A stretch of DNA of 12,240 nt from Acidimicrobiaceae bacterium (GCA_003156795.1 PMHU01000281.1:13704-25943); one strand, 5' to 3'; shown: positions 1 through 7,203, counted from the stretch's first letter. Program-made: numbers and translations. Notes: generated by a model from the sequence alone, not told the origin.

Positions 1-447
1 GGGCTCGACCCGGCCGGCATGCAAGACATGCGGGACATGATCCTGTCGTTGGTGGCCGAGGGCCGCACGGTGGTGCTGTCCTCGCATTTACTCGATGAGG
101 TGGAGCGGACCTGCGATGCCGTGGCCATCGTTGACCGGGGCAACGTGATACGGCAGGGCCCGATCTCGGAATTGCTGGCGGGATCATCGCTGGTGTTGCA
201 GGTTGACTGCTCGGACCCCGACCGGGCCCGCTCACTACTCCAAACCACCAACATTGGAGCCGACATCGACGCCAGTGAGGTCGGGCTGGGAATCACGTTG
301 CCGGCCGGAACGGGGCGAGATGTCGTCGCCGAGATCAACCGAGTTCTGGTGGAGGGTCGGATATCGGTGTACCGGCTGCAGGAGGTCCAGGCTTCTCTGG
401 AATCCTGGTTCCTGCAGGTCACGAGCCGGCTGGGGGCCCCGCAATGA
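1..447 (+). CDS. ABC transporter ATP-binding protein, C-terminal part (cut by left edge)
   Basis: This is the last 148 residues of an ABC-transporter ATPase; the Walker A, signature and Walker B motifs lie to the left of the window. The visible part opens with the D-loop GLDPAG that follows Walker B. It continues to the H-loop SSHLLDEVE, whose switch histidine is visible residue 29, and then to the typical 'CDAVAIVDRGNVIRQG' strand. The remaining ~90 residues form a small regulatory-type C-terminal domain, as in export ATPases of the CcmA/DrrA type. The stop codon overlaps the start of the following membrane-protein gene by 4 nt (ATGA), so the two are translationally coupled and should form one transporter that hydrolyses ATP on the cytoplasmic face. 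The substrate cannot be read from sequence. The family call is secure; the drug- or antibiotic-export role often given to such pairs is only a possibility. Confidence 0.93.
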   Translation, partial: GLDPAGMQDMRDMILSLVAEGRTVVLSSHLLDEVERTCDAVAIVDRGNVIRQGPISELLAGSSLVLQVDCSDPDRARSLLQTTNIGADIDASEVGLGITLPAGTGRDVVAEINRVLVEGRISVYRLQEVQASLESWFLQVTSRLGAPQ

Positions 448-1622
448 CGACCGTGTCCCAAGTGAGCGCACCGCTTCCGACCCCGGCGCCATCGGGGATG
501 GGTGGGCCCCGCGACCACCGAGGGTCGTTCGTTCCCACCATGGGCATGATCGCCACCAGATTCATGGAGCTGCGCAAGAGACGCGGACTTATGGTGGCCC
601 TGGTCCTCGTCAACATCGGAATCCCGGTCGTCTTTCTGGGCGTCCGCCTGGTGCTCCACGCCTCCGCGCCCAAGTCCTACGGACCGGCAGGTGGCTACAA
701 CATCTACACCGGTTTGACGGCCGGCGTGCTGTACATCTTCGGGTTCATCGTGGCGGCCACGCTGGGCTGCACGGCGGGCTCGATCGACCTGACGGAAGGG
801 ATGTTCCGCCACCTGGTGGTAACCGGCCGGTCCCGATTGGCGCTATATCTGGCGAGGATCCCAGCCGGTCTGGCCATCATCGTTCCATTGGTCGCGCTCG
901 GATTCACCGTCGTGTGCGCGGTGTGCGTCTTCGCCGCTCCGACCAGGATCAACTACGACGGCGCGAGCGTCCCCGCCCACCTTTCGCTGAGTGGGTTCGA
1001 GACCTGGGCTGGCAACAACCCCGACCCGGTGATCTGCGACCTGCCCTACGACCAGCCGATCACCGTGAGCGTTCCGTGTCCCGGCGGTGGTCAGGTCGTC
1101 ATCAACGGGCCCGGACCATCAGGTGCGACCGTGCAGAATGTGCCGTCGTCGCCGAGCGACATCAAGGCCCAAGCTATTCAGGTCGCCCAGGAGGACTACC
1201 CGGGTTACAAGATGCTGTTCCTGTATCCGTCCGACTCTCTGATGATCGAGACCGGACTGTGGATCGAGCTCGAAGCGACCGTCGGTTTCATCGTCGGCTT
1301 GGGGCTGGCTTCGTTGCTGGGGCAGAGAACGGTGCCTGTCATCTTGATGATCGTGCTAGAGATAGTCCTCACCCCGATCCTCTCCCGAGCGCACCTCCCG
1401 CATCTGGCCAACTTGCAGCGCGCCGTGGTGGGCCTCGCCACCGCCCATTTGGCGCCCGGCGGGCTGCCCGTGCTCGGCGGCGGCGGAGGAGGGCCAGGCG
1501 GCGGTCACGGGTCGCCGGCGCTATTGCCGGAGTCGACCACCGTCGCCGTGTGCGTGATTTTGGCCTGGTTGGTGGGCTGGACGATCCTCGGCGCCTGGCG
1601 CATGATGAACAGGGACGCCTGA
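444..1622 (+). CDS. ABC-2-type transporter membrane protein
   Basis: This 392-residue integral membrane protein is the partner of the preceding ATPase. The N-terminal ~45 residues are cytoplasmic, rich in Pro and Gly, and lack a signal peptide. Hydrophobic segments are at about residues 48-70, 90-112, 133-164, 272-293, 297-314 and 365-387, giving the six-segment pattern of ABC-2 permeases. Unusually, ~105 polar residues separate segments 3 and 4. This loop is rich in Pro, Gly and Asn, holds two cysteines (C198, C212) that could form a disulfide, and is predicted to face outside. A glycine-rich stretch (345-356) lies before the last segment. The ATG at 444 overlaps the ATPase stop, which fixes the start. 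The next gene runs convergently 43 bp away, so the operon ends here. The substrate is unknown; I infer export or membrane-lipid transport from the architecture alone. Confidence 0.85.
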   Translation: MTTVSQVSAPLPTPAPSGMGGPRDHRGSFVPTMGMIATRFMELRKRRGLMVALVLVNIGIPVVFLGVRLVLHASAPKSYGPAGGYNIYTGLTAGVLYIFGFIVAATLGCTAGSIDLTEGMFRHLVVTGRSRLALYLARIPAGLAIIVPLVALGFTVVCAVCVFAAPTRINYDGASVPAHLSLSGFETWAGNNPDPVICDLPYDQPITVSVPCPGGGQVVINGPGPSGATVQNVPSSPSDIKAQAIQVAQEDYPGYKMLFLYPSDSLMIETGLWIELEATVGFIVGLGLASLLGQRTVPVILMIVLEIVLTPILSRAHLPHLANLQRAVVGLATAHLAPGGLPVLGGGGGGPGGGHGSPALLPESTTVAVCVILAWLVGWTILGAWRMMNRDA

Positions 1623-1630
1623 CGAACCTC

Positions 1631-1673
1631 GCCGCTGGTTCTCGAGCCTGCCGTTGCGGCCTGGCTCAGCGGC
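1631..1673. terminator. Nested hairpin at a convergent gene junction, possible bidirectional terminator
   Basis: A perfect 7-bp inverted repeat, GCCGCTG (1631-1637) and CAGCGGC (1667-1673), encloses a small hairpin GCCG-ttg-CGGC (1650-1660). It sits between the permease stop at 1622 and the crotonase stop at 1666-1668, so both transcripts would cross it. There is no U-tract on either strand and the outer loop is long, so termination activity is uncertain. Confidence 0.25.
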
Positions 1674-2442
1674 CGGTCCAGCGGGGTGGGAGATGCTCAG
1701 CTGCCGCCCGACGACCCTCGGCCGCATCCTGGGTCGCGGCAGCGACGTGACGCATGGTCTCGCCGAACCGGATGGCTTCCAGGCTCGCCATGGACCGGGT
1801 CCTCATCGCGATCTCCTTCATGACTCGCTGGGCCAGCGGCGCTCCGCCAAGAAGCCGTTGGGCCAGGGCGTTTGCTTCGTCGAGGAGCCTGTCGTGGGGT
1901 ACCACCCTCCATACGAGACCCATGGTCAGGGCTCGCTCGGCATCGATTCGTTCCCCGGTCAGCAACAGTTCCATGGCATCGGCCCAGTTGATGCGTTGCG
2001 GCAAACGAATGGCTGCCACGATGGCCGGGACTCCGAGGCGGGCCTCTGGCACGCCGAACTCGGCGCGGTCACTGGCCACGACGAAATCACACCAACTGAC
2101 AAGGGTGAGCCCGTAGCCCAAGCAGTAGCCGTTGACGGCAGCGATCACCGGCTTGAATATCTCCCATCCACTCTCGAAGGAATTGAGGGTCGGCTTCTCC
2201 CAGAAGGTGCCGGCGAACTCCCCCGTTGACCCGGCGCCGTCGTGGAGGTCGGCGCCGACGCAGAACGCACGCCCCGAGCCGGTGACGACGGCCACCCAGG
2301 CGTCCTCGTCGTCACGGAACCGCGAGAAGGCTTCATTGAGGTCGCGTCTCATCTCACCGTTGATGGCGTTGAGGACCTCGGGACGGTTGTAGGTGATGGT
2401 GGCCACGTGACCGTCGAGTTGGAACGTAGCCGCGTCACCCAC
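1666..2442 (-). CDS. Enoyl-CoA hydratase/isomerase (crotonase) family protein
   Basis: This 258-residue protein has the usual crotonase length. It starts at a GTG chosen because the family fold begins just after it (ATFQLDGHVATITYNRPEVLNAIN); no in-frame ATG precedes it and the Shine-Dalgarno is weak. The oxyanion-hole segments are present: AFCVGADL at 59-66 and the NGYCLGYG turn at 104-111. The C-terminus PPRWTGR is typical. Of the two acidic residues used by classical hydratases, the second is kept (E133 in VPEARLG). The first, which should lie in the segment GYGLTLVSWCD, is replaced by threonine (T113). The real reaction on the acyl-CoA (hydration, isomerization, dehydration or other) is therefore open. 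The gene follows acnB on the same strand after 97 bp and has no visible promoter of its own, so cotranscription is plausible. Confidence 0.88.
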   Translation of the reverse strand: MGDAATFQLDGHVATITYNRPEVLNAINGEMRRDLNEAFSRFRDDEDAWVAVVTGSGRAFCVGADLHDGAGSTGEFAGTFWEKPTLNSFESGWEIFKPVIAAVNGYCLGYGLTLVSWCDFVVASDRAEFGVPEARLGVPAIVAAIRLPQRINWADAMELLLTGERIDAERALTMGLVWRVVPHDRLLDEANALAQRLLGGAPLAQRVMKEIAMRTRSMASLEAIRFGETMRHVAAATQDAAEGRRAAAEHLPPRWTGR

Positions 2443-2477
2443 AGGGCATAGTCTGCCGGTTTGGGTCGGGGCGGAAG

Positions 2478-2539
2478 CGGATCGGTCGAGAAATGGCGTG
2501 ACGCGGGCCGCGAACGTAGGGCCGAACGCGACCGATCCG
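2478..2539 (-). repeat. Perfect 11-bp inverted repeat directly after the acnB stop codon
   Basis: The arms CGGATCGGTCG (2478-2488) and CGACCGATCCG (2529-2539) are exact reverse complements separated by 40 nt. The separating sequence itself contains CGCG-ggc-CGCG (2512-2522). In the acnB transcript, the first arm begins at the base after the UGA stop, so the structure would be a long-looped stem at the start of the 3' untranslated region, ahead of the crotonase start at 2442. It could be a terminator or partial terminator, a 3' mRNA-stabilizing stem, or a protein-binding site. No U-run follows it. The repeat is seen directly; its function is inferred. Confidence 0.55.
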
Positions 2540-5107
2540 TCAGCGGACGTGGTTGTCCGCCGGGGCCTTGGCGTAGCCGGGGAGCTTGTCGAACTCGAGG
2601 TAGCGGTAGATCTCCGGGGCGGCCGTGTCGAGCGCGGCGGCATGGGCGCGGTACTCGTCGAGCGTGGGCATCCGGCCTTTGATCGCGGCCACCGCGGCGA
2701 CTTCCGCGGAGACGAGGAAGACGTCGGCGCCCTGTCCCATGCGATTCGGGAAGTTGCGGGTGGATGTCGATACGACCGTTGATCCGGGAGCGACCCTGGC
2801 CTGGTTGCCCATGCACAGCGAGCAGCCAGGGATCTCCGTGCGGGCGCCTGCGGCCGCAAAGATGCTGTAGTAACCCTCTTCGCGCAGCTGCGCTTGGTCC
2901 ATCCTGGTAGGTGGCGCGATCCATAGCCGCGAGGGGACCGGACCGCCGGCGTCGGCCAGGATCGTACCGGCGGCCCGGAAGTGTCCGATGTTGGTCATGC
3001 AGGATCCGATGAAGACTTCGTCGATGCGCCGGCCGGCCACGGCCGACAGGGGCCGGATGTCGTCGGGGTCGTTGGGGCAGGCGACGAGGGGCTCGGCAAT
3101 GGCACTCATGTCGATGTCGACGACGGCCGCGTACTCGGCGCCGGGGTCGGCTCGCAGCAGCGTCGGCTGGTCGAGCCAGCGCTCCATGGCTCGGGCCCGC
3201 CGCTCCAGAGCCCGGGCGTCCTGGTAGCCGGCGTCGATGAGCCAACGCAGCATCACCACGTTGGATTCCAAGTACCGGCTTATTGAGGCTTCGGACAGGG
3301 AGATCGTGCACCCGCCGGCCGAGCGCTCTGCGGTGGAGTCGGACAGTTCAAACGCCTGCTCCACCGTTAGCGCTTCCAGGCCCTCGATCTCGATGATCCG
3401 GCCGCTGAACACATTGGTCCCTTCGCCCGGCCCTTCGGTGCCCACGGTCAGCAGCCCCTGCTTGCGGGCGGTGTAGGGGATGGCGTTGACGAGGTCGCGC
3501 AGCGTGACCCCCGGTTGCCGCTCGCCTCGAAAGCGCACCAGCACCGACTCGGGCATGTCGATCGGCATGACGCCGAGTGCGGCGGCGAAGGCGACAAGTC
3601 CAGATCCGGCTGGAAAGGAGATTCCGAGCGGGAACCGGGTGTGCGAGTCGCTCCCAGTGCCGACTTGGTCGGGTAGCAGCATGCGGTTGAGCCAGCTATG
3701 GATGATCCCGTCTCCTGGGCGCAGGACGACGGCGCCGCGCTGGCGCATGAAGTCGGGAAGGGTGCGTTGGGTGACGATGTCCACCGGCTTCGGATAGGCG
3801 GCGGTATGACAGAAGGTCTGCAGCACCAGATCGGCGCTGAAGCCGAGACACGCGAGGTCCTGGAGTTCGTTGCGGTTCATCGGGCCGGTCGTGTCCTGGC
3901 TGCCAACCGTCGACACCGTCGGCTCGCAGGAGGTGCCGGCCGAAACGCCTTCGACGCCGCATGCTCGGCCGACGATCTTCTGGGCCTGGGTGAACGCGGT
4001 GACGCGGGCAGGCTCCGGAGGCCGCAGGAACGTCGGGTTGGGTCCGAGTCCAAGCGCGCCGCGTGCCTTGTCCGACAGGGTCCGGCCGATGATCAATGGC
4101 ACCCGGCCACCGGCGCGTACGGAATCGATCAGCCGGTCCGAGCGGAGCTCGAAGTTCGCCATCGGCTCGCCGTCGGGCTTGGCGATTTGCCCGGCGAGTG
4201 GTCGAACGACGATGTGGTCGCCGGTCTCGAGCCCGTCGACTGGGCATTCGATGGGCAGCGCACCGGCGTCTTCGAGGGTGGTGAAAAAGATCGGGGCGAT
4301 CCGTCCGGCCAGCACCACTCCGCCTTGGCGCTTGTTGGGCACGAACGGAATGTCGTCGCCGATATGCCATAGCAGCGAGTTGACCGCGCTCTTGCGTGAC
4401 GATCCGGTGCCGACGACATCGCCGACGAAGGCGACCGGCCGCCCCGCATCACGCAGATGTTTGATGGTGGTGACCGCGTCGCCGAGGTCCGATCGATTTT
4501 CGAGCAACGCCAGGGCGTGCAGCGGGATGTCGGAGCGCGACCAGGCATGAGGGGCTGGCGAAAGGTCGTCGGTGTTGACCTCGCCGTGCACCCGGAATAC
4601 CGTCAAGTGCAACTCGCTGGGTAGATCGGGTCGGGCTGTGAACCAGGACGCTTCAGCCCACGACCGCAATACAGCCAAGGCGTTGGGATTGCCCAGTTCG
4701 GCCCGATGGGCGACGTCGTGGAAAGCGTCGAAGACGAGCAACGTGTGTGCGAGCTCTGCCGCAGCCGGCCCACCGAGGGTTTCGCTGTCGAGCAGCCCGA
4801 CGAGGGGAGCCACGTTGAAGCCGCCCAGCATGGTGCCGAGGAGCCGCACCGCCGCAGAGTCGCTCACCGCTGGGGATCTACGCTCGCATCGCGCGATCGC
4901 CGCCAGCCACTCGGCCTTGACCTGAGCTGCCGCGTCGACTCCGGGCGGGACTCGGTGGGTTAACCGGTCGACGAACGAGTCGGTCTCGGGTCCGACGGGG
5001 GCTTCGAGAGATTCGGTCAGCTGCGCCGTCTGGACCGCGGTTAGCGGTAGAGGGGGAATGCCGAGGGCGACCCGTTCGGCTTCGAGGATCCGGTCATCAG
5101 CGAGCAC
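2540..5107 (-). CDS. acnB: Aconitate hydratase B / 2-methylisocitrate dehydratase
   Basis: This cytosolic [4Fe-4S] enzyme interconverts citrate and isocitrate via cis-aconitate; AcnB enzymes also act on 2-methylisocitrate. With 855 residues it is close to E. coli AcnB (865) and shows AcnB order, unlike AcnA. A HEAT-like N-terminal domain (~1-155) comes first, then the swivel domain with NTDDLSPAP (168-176) and VGTGSSRKS (222-230), then the catalytic domains. The cluster ligands are C703 (GSCMTN), C762 and C765 (GCSLCMGN), with the same spacing as E. coli C710/C769/C772. The frame is open 24 codons further, to an ATG at 5179. The GTG at 5107 is chosen because residues 1-18 (VLADDRILEAERVALGIP) align without gaps to the E. 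coli start MLEEYRKHVAERAAEGIA, and because a promoter places +1 on this GTG. The gene is divergent from a LysR regulator that probably controls it. No frameshift or missing key residue is seen. Confidence 0.96.
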   Translation of the reverse strand: MLADDRILEAERVALGIPPLPLTAVQTAQLTESLEAPVGPETDSFVDRLTHRVPPGVDAAAQVKAEWLAAIARCERRSPAVSDSAAVRLLGTMLGGFNVAPLVGLLDSETLGGPAAAELAHTLLVFDAFHDVAHRAELGNPNALAVLRSWAEASWFTARPDLPSELHLTVFRVHGEVNTDDLSPAPHAWSRSDIPLHALALLENRSDLGDAVTTIKHLRDAGRPVAFVGDVVGTGSSRKSAVNSLLWHIGDDIPFVPNKRQGGVVLAGRIAPIFFTTLEDAGALPIECPVDGLETGDHIVVRPLAGQIAKPDGEPMANFELRSDRLIDSVRAGGRVPLIIGRTLSDKARGALGLGPNPTFLRPPEPARVTAFTQAQKIVGRACGVEGVSAGTSCEPTVSTVGSQDTTGPMNRNELQDLACLGFSADLVLQTFCHTAAYPKPVDIVTQRTLPDFMRQRGAVVLRPGDGIIHSWLNRMLLPDQVGTGSDSHTRFPLGISFPAGSGLVAFAAALGVMPIDMPESVLVRFRGERQPGVTLRDLVNAIPYTARKQGLLTVGTEGPGEGTNVFSGRIIEIEGLEALTVEQAFELSDSTAERSAGGCTISLSEASISRYLESNVVMLRWLIDAGYQDARALERRARAMERWLDQPTLLRADPGAEYAAVVDIDMSAIAEPLVACPNDPDDIRPLSAVAGRRIDEVFIGSCMTNIGHFRAAGTILADAGGPVPSRLWIAPPTRMDQAQLREEGYYSIFAAAGARTEIPGCSLCMGNQARVAPGSTVVSTSTRNFPNRMGQGADVFLVSAEVAAVAAIKGRMPTLDEYRAHAAALDTAAPEIYRYLEFDKLPGYAKAPADNHVR

Positions 5108-5142
5108 AAGTCGATGGTACGAACAGGGAACGTGTGTGTAAA
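5107..5142 (-). promoter_or_regulatory. Predicted leaderless promoter of acnB
   Basis: On the minus strand there is a -35-like TTTACA (5142-5137), a 17-nt spacer and a -10-like TACCAT (5119-5114, fits TANNNT). Six bases follow, and the predicted +1 is then the G of the GTG start codon at 5107. No Shine-Dalgarno precedes that GTG, which agrees with leaderless translation, common in Actinomycetota. The prediction is from pattern and spacing only. Confidence 0.5.
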
Positions 5143-5160
5143 GCGCATAGATCTCATTAT

Positions 5161-5183
5161 TATCATGCGATAATCGCATGATA
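5161..5183. promoter_or_regulatory. Perfect 23-bp palindrome, probable LysR-family operator
   Basis: The arms TATCATGCGAT (5161-5171) and ATCGCATGATA (5173-5183) are exact reverse complements around one central A. A second, overlapping dyad, ATTATC-ATGC-GATAAT (5159-5174), fits the T-N11-A form of LysR boxes. The centre (5172) is 65 bp upstream of the predicted acnB start of transcription, where LysR activators usually bind. The right arm ends on the first base of the lysR ATG, which would allow autorepression. The palindrome is certain; the regulator that binds it is inferred from position. Confidence 0.72.
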
Positions 5184-6067
5184 TGGACCTGATGTTGCTC
5201 CGATCGTTCCTCGCCGTCGCCGACGCCGGCACCATCACCGAGGCAGCAGACCGGGTGAACATCAGCCAGTCGGCCCTATCCCGACGCCTCCAGCAGCTCG
5301 AGGCCGACCTCGGCGTCGAGCTTTTGGTCCGCGGCCGCCACGGCGTAGAGCTGACGGACCTGGGCCGCCAAGCCGTCGACCAATCGCGGCGCATCGTGGC
5401 CGGCTACGACCGCCTCCGCCACGACATCACTGCGCAGCTCGGACTCGAACGTGGCACCGTACGCGTCGGTGGTGGCGCGACCGTCACGTCGTACCTCCTA
5501 CCGCCGCGCATCGCCGACTTCCAGGCCGCCTACCCGGGCATCCGCTTCTACGTCAAGGAGGCCGGGAGTCGTGAGATCGCAGCCGACGTGTCAGCAGGCG
5601 ACCTCGAGCTTGGCGTCGTCACCCTCCCGCTGGTGTCCCGTGACCTCGACATCAGCGAACTGGCCGTCGATGAGATCGTGCTCATCGCCCGCCGCGATCA
5701 CCCATTCGCAACCAAGCGCGTCGGAGTAACCGACCTCGAAGGCCAGCCCTTTGTGGCGTTCGAGTCAGGCAGCGCCATACGTCAGATAATTGACACCGCG
5801 CTCGGCACCGCCGGCGTGAAGACGGAGATCGTTATGGAGCTGCGGTCGATCCCGTCGATCCTCCGGATGGTCGCGACCACCGGCCAGCTGGCGTTCGTCA
5901 GCCGTGTCAGCCTTCCCGCCGAGCCTTCTCTGCAGGCGATCCCGGTCCGGGGCTTGAGCATCTCCCGGACGCTCGGCCTAGCGACGCGCCACCGGATCCC
6001 GTTGTCGGCCCCAGCGGGAGCCTTTGTCGAGTTGTTGCGAGGAGGTTCGGGCCACAGATCGGCGTAG
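5183..6067 (+). CDS. LysR-type transcriptional regulator, divergent from acnB
   Basis: This is a 294-residue LysR-family DNA-binding protein of normal length. Residues 2-60 form the winged helix-turn-helix, with the family pattern LRSFLAVADAGTITEAADRV, then SQSALSRRLQQLEADLG and the wing GRHGVELTDLG. A linker helix follows, and residues ~90-290 form the periplasmic-binding-protein-like effector domain (VRVGGGATVTSYLLPPRIADFQ, then ELGVVTLPLV). The start at 5183 begins at the family's usual N-terminus. There is no Shine-Dalgarno; a -10-like GATAAT at 5169-5174, within the palindrome, would start transcription within about 2 nt of the ATG. An in-frame ATG at 5192 is an alternative start. The effector is unknown. 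Because of the divergent arrangement and the operator placement, I infer that it activates acnB and represses itself. Confidence 0.93.
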   Translation: MDLMLLRSFLAVADAGTITEAADRVNISQSALSRRLQQLEADLGVELLVRGRHGVELTDLGRQAVDQSRRIVAGYDRLRHDITAQLGLERGTVRVGGGATVTSYLLPPRIADFQAAYPGIRFYVKEAGSREIAADVSAGDLELGVVTLPLVSRDLDISELAVDEIVLIARRDHPFATKRVGVTDLEGQPFVAFESGSAIRQIIDTALGTAGVKTEIVMELRSIPSILRMVATTGQLAFVSRVSLPAEPSLQAIPVRGLSISRTLGLATRHRIPLSAPAGAFVELLRGGSGHRSA

Positions 6068-6131
6068 AGCCAGCGGCGCCTGGACCGGGTGACGGCCGAA
6101 ACGGTGGGACAATGGCACCAGTCGGTTTTCT

Positions 6132-6137
6132 AAGGAG
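6132..6137 (+). promoter_or_regulatory. Ribosome binding site fixing the TTG start of rsgA
   Basis: AAGGAG lies five bases before the TTG at 6143. It supports that rare start codon over the ATG at 6112, which is in another frame, and over the internal in-frame ATG at 6200. Confidence 0.75.
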
Positions 6138-6142
6138 CGTCT

Positions 6143-7201
6143 TTGGCCACCATCTCTGCTGCCCCGGGCTTGCTGGCCCTCGGGTGGGACGACGGGTGGA
6201 TGGCAGCGCTGTCCGAGCTGGGCGACCCGACCTTGTGGCCGGCGCGGGTATCGAGAGTCGATCGTGGCATGTGTACCGTCATGACCGGCACGGCCGATGT
6301 TCGCGTGGCGGCTGAGCGGGCCGTGGAGGTGGCAGTCGGGGACTGGGTCGGTGTGGGTCCACGGCCGACCGCAGATGGGAGGGCTCGAATTGCGGCCGTC
6401 CTTCCCCGTCGTCATGTGTTCCGCCGGGACTCACCTTCCAAGAGTGGTGGGTCGCAGATCGTGGCGTCCAATGTCGACACGGTGCTGATTTGCAACGCGC
6501 TCGACGGCGGCCTCAGCCCTCGCCACCTCGAGCGGTTCCTGGCGCTGGCGTGGCAGAGCGGCGCCACGCCTGTGGTGTTGATGACCAAGTCAGACGCGGT
6601 CCCTCCGGCGGTCGTGTCCGAAGCCCTCAAGGCGGTCGAGGGGATCGCCAACGGCGTCAGCGTCGCCGTCGTGAGTTCGACGACTGGCGAGGGGATGGTC
6701 GACATGGCGCCTTACTTAGTCCCCGGGCGGACCGTCGCTCTACTGGGGCTGTCAGGAGCGGGGAAGTCGACTCTGGTCAACATGTTGGCCGGCGCGGAGA
6801 TCTTGGCGACCGGGGCGGTACGCAGAGATGGGACTGGACGGCACACGACGACCCACCGCGAGCTGGTCCTCTTGCCCGGGGGCGGGCTCTTGATCGACAC
6901 ACCGGGGATGCGAGCCTTGTCGGTGGAAGGAGCGAGCGACGGAGTGCGGCAGGCGTTCGGGGATATCGAGGAACTAGCTCGTGGGTGCGTTTATGCGGGT
7001 TGCTCGCACGCGGACGAGAAGGGATGCGCACTCGCCGCGGCGTTGGCTGACGGGCGCCTGGATGTCGGCCGCTTCGAGAGCTGGCTGCGACTGAGGGCGA
7101 GGCCGGCCTCCGAGGATCTTGACTTGGCGCGGACTGGCGTCGCGGCGCGCAAACGTCGCAAGGCGGAGAAGTTCGCCGCTCGCCGAGCCGCGAGGACGTA
7201 G
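6143..7201 (+). CDS. rsgA: Ribosome small-subunit biogenesis GTPase RsgA
   Basis: This 352-residue cytoplasmic GTPase assists late maturation of the 30S ribosomal subunit. An OB-fold-like N-terminal region (~30-95) precedes a circularly permuted GTPase domain, whose motifs appear in the order G4, G1, G3. These are TKSD (148-151, for NKxD), the P-loop GLSGAGKS (202-209) and DTPG (252-255). The C-terminal zinc-binding knuckle has C282, C287, H289 and C295 in the RsgA pattern C-x4-C-x-H-x5-C. The tail is strongly basic (ARKRRKAEKFAARRAART), which suits RNA binding. The start is a TTG with a good ribosome binding site. It lies 75 bp after lysR on the same strand and is probably expressed separately; I see no strong promoter in that gap. 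Nothing links its function to its neighbours. Confidence 0.93.
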   Translation: MATISAAPGLLALGWDDGWMAALSELGDPTLWPARVSRVDRGMCTVMTGTADVRVAAERAVEVAVGDWVGVGPRPTADGRARIAAVLPRRHVFRRDSPSKSGGSQIVASNVDTVLICNALDGGLSPRHLERFLALAWQSGATPVVLMTKSDAVPPAVVSEALKAVEGIANGVSVAVVSSTTGEGMVDMAPYLVPGRTVALLGLSGAGKSTLVNMLAGAEILATGAVRRDGTGRHTTTHRELVLLPGGGLLIDTPGMRALSVEGASDGVRQAFGDIEELARGCVYAGCSHADEKGCALAAALADGRLDVGRFESWLRLRARPASEDLDLARTGVAARKRRKAEKFAARRAART

Positions 7202-7203
7202 CG

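Noticed and set aside
203..1750. A 515-codon plus-strand frame overlapping the ABC ATPase and permease genes
   Set aside because: Its translation is Arg/Pro/Gly-rich low-complexity sequence in another frame of two well-supported genes.
2443..2859. Upstream extension of the crotonase frame into acnB, giving a 397-residue protein
   Set aside because: The extension is Pro/Ser/Arg-rich, has no family similarity and overlaps the conserved C-terminus of AcnB. The crotonase fold begins just after the GTG at 2442.
3696..4372. Equal-length 224-codon open frames on both strands inside acnB
   Set aside because: They are shadows of the acnB coding frame, with no motifs and no ribosome binding sites.
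5108..5179. A 24-residue N-terminal extension of AcnB from the ATG at 5179
   Set aside because: It would begin inside the palindrome, has no match in AcnB proteins, and lies upstream of the predicted +1. The GTG at 5107 aligns exactly with the known AcnB start.
6112..6315. A 67-codon frame starting at an ATG just before rsgA
   Set aside because: It is out of frame with rsgA, ends inside it, shows no family features and lacks a ribosome binding site. The AAGGAG belongs to the TTG at 6143.
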